A stretch of DNA of 64,000 nt from Sinorhizobium americanum (GTDB lineage: Bacteria; Pseudomonadota; Alphaproteobacteria; Rhizobiales; Rhizobiaceae), in assembly GCF_001651855.1 (NCBI RefSeq), contig NZ_LNQC01000044.1:186001-250000 (forward strand), read 5' to 3'. Shown in pieces: positions 63,975 through 64,000 of the stretch. Under the pieces are notes generated by a model that was not told the DNA's origin, searched no databases, and saw nothing but the letters and a program-made list of their open reading frames with translations. Made by a program: the position numbers and the translations under genes. Every line of letters begins with the position of its first letter. Position 1 is the stretch's first letter.

Positions 63975-64000
63975 GGTCGGGTTTTCACCCGGCCTTTTTT
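63975..64000 (+). terminator. Terminator at the window edge
   Basis: GGTCGGGT / ACCCGGCC, an 8-bp stem with one G-T pair and a TTTC loop, followed by at least six T residues. No plus-strand gene ending just before it is visible. Confidence 0.75.

Overview
The window is a high-GC, gene-dense piece of an alphaproteobacterial chromosome, most likely Sinorhizobium/Ensifer (S. meliloti group). Three things point there: a circularly permuted two-piece tmRNA encoding the tag ANDNYAEARLAA, RIME-type intergenic palindromic repeats, and housekeeping gene neighbourhoods of Rhizobiales type (lpxC-bamD-recN-ligA; thyA-GST-dfrA-hflKC-DUF2065-degP; ilvI-ilvH). No tRNA, rRNA, CRISPR array, prophage or transposase gene was seen. 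The assignment rests on remembered family knowledge, not on a database search.

Layout. 1-5470 (+): end of lpxC, a RIME repeat, bamD, recN, ligA. 5571-9576: a VOC protein (-), then panC-panB, azlC-azlD and a tiny secreted protein (+). 9814-14066 (-): Xaa-Pro aminopeptidase, prmA, an SCO copper chaperone and a 52-residue membrane protein; between the aminopeptidase and prmA lies a candidate plus-strand small RNA that shows anti-Shine-Dalgarno sequence in two hairpin loops. 14313-18087 (+): a chemoreceptor with cheW, then two paralogous small secreted proteins. 18153-25464: creA-like gene and diguanylate cyclase (-), a phosphoribosyltransferase and an acetyltransferase (+), a UvrD/PcrA helicase with an unusual internal insertion, an AhpD-like protein and a Tat-exported cyclase (-). 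25722-30034 (+): an RND efflux pair.

30054-36409 (-): a catabolic cluster made of a branched-chain-type ABC transporter (binding protein, two permeases, two ATPases), an Asp/Glu/hydantoin racemase and a GntR regulator, with a GntR-like operator upstream of the binding-protein gene. 36648-42768: DUF1772 protein (-), FAD-linked oxidase and a giant AsmA protein (+). 42798-44388 (-): ribbon-helix-helix protein, DUF4169, SspB and ssrA; sspB and ssrA both belong to ribosome rescue and tagged-protein proteolysis. 44555-45869 (+): DUF2853 and three small hydrophilic proteins behind a good RpoE2-type promoter. 45881-54560: a gamma-glutamylcyclotransferase-like gene (-), the thymidylate/folate genes with the hflKC/degP membrane quality-control genes (+), and a GNAT gene with serB (-).

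54559-64000: miaA (+), whose start overlaps that of divergent serB; a double NTF2-like protein and a HerA-type ATPase (-); an RTX protein, then ilvI-ilvH behind an apparently leaderless Val/Ile/Leu leader peptide and attenuator (+); a MITE-like inverted-repeat element; an aldo/keto reductase (-); and a terminator at the window edge.

Most genes are ordinary core functions. The most unusual signals are non-coding or structural: the ilv attenuator, the anti-SD small RNA, the palindrome-rich insertion inside the essential-type helicase, a RIME half-element that supplies the end of a racemase gene, and the orphan racemase/transporter cluster.
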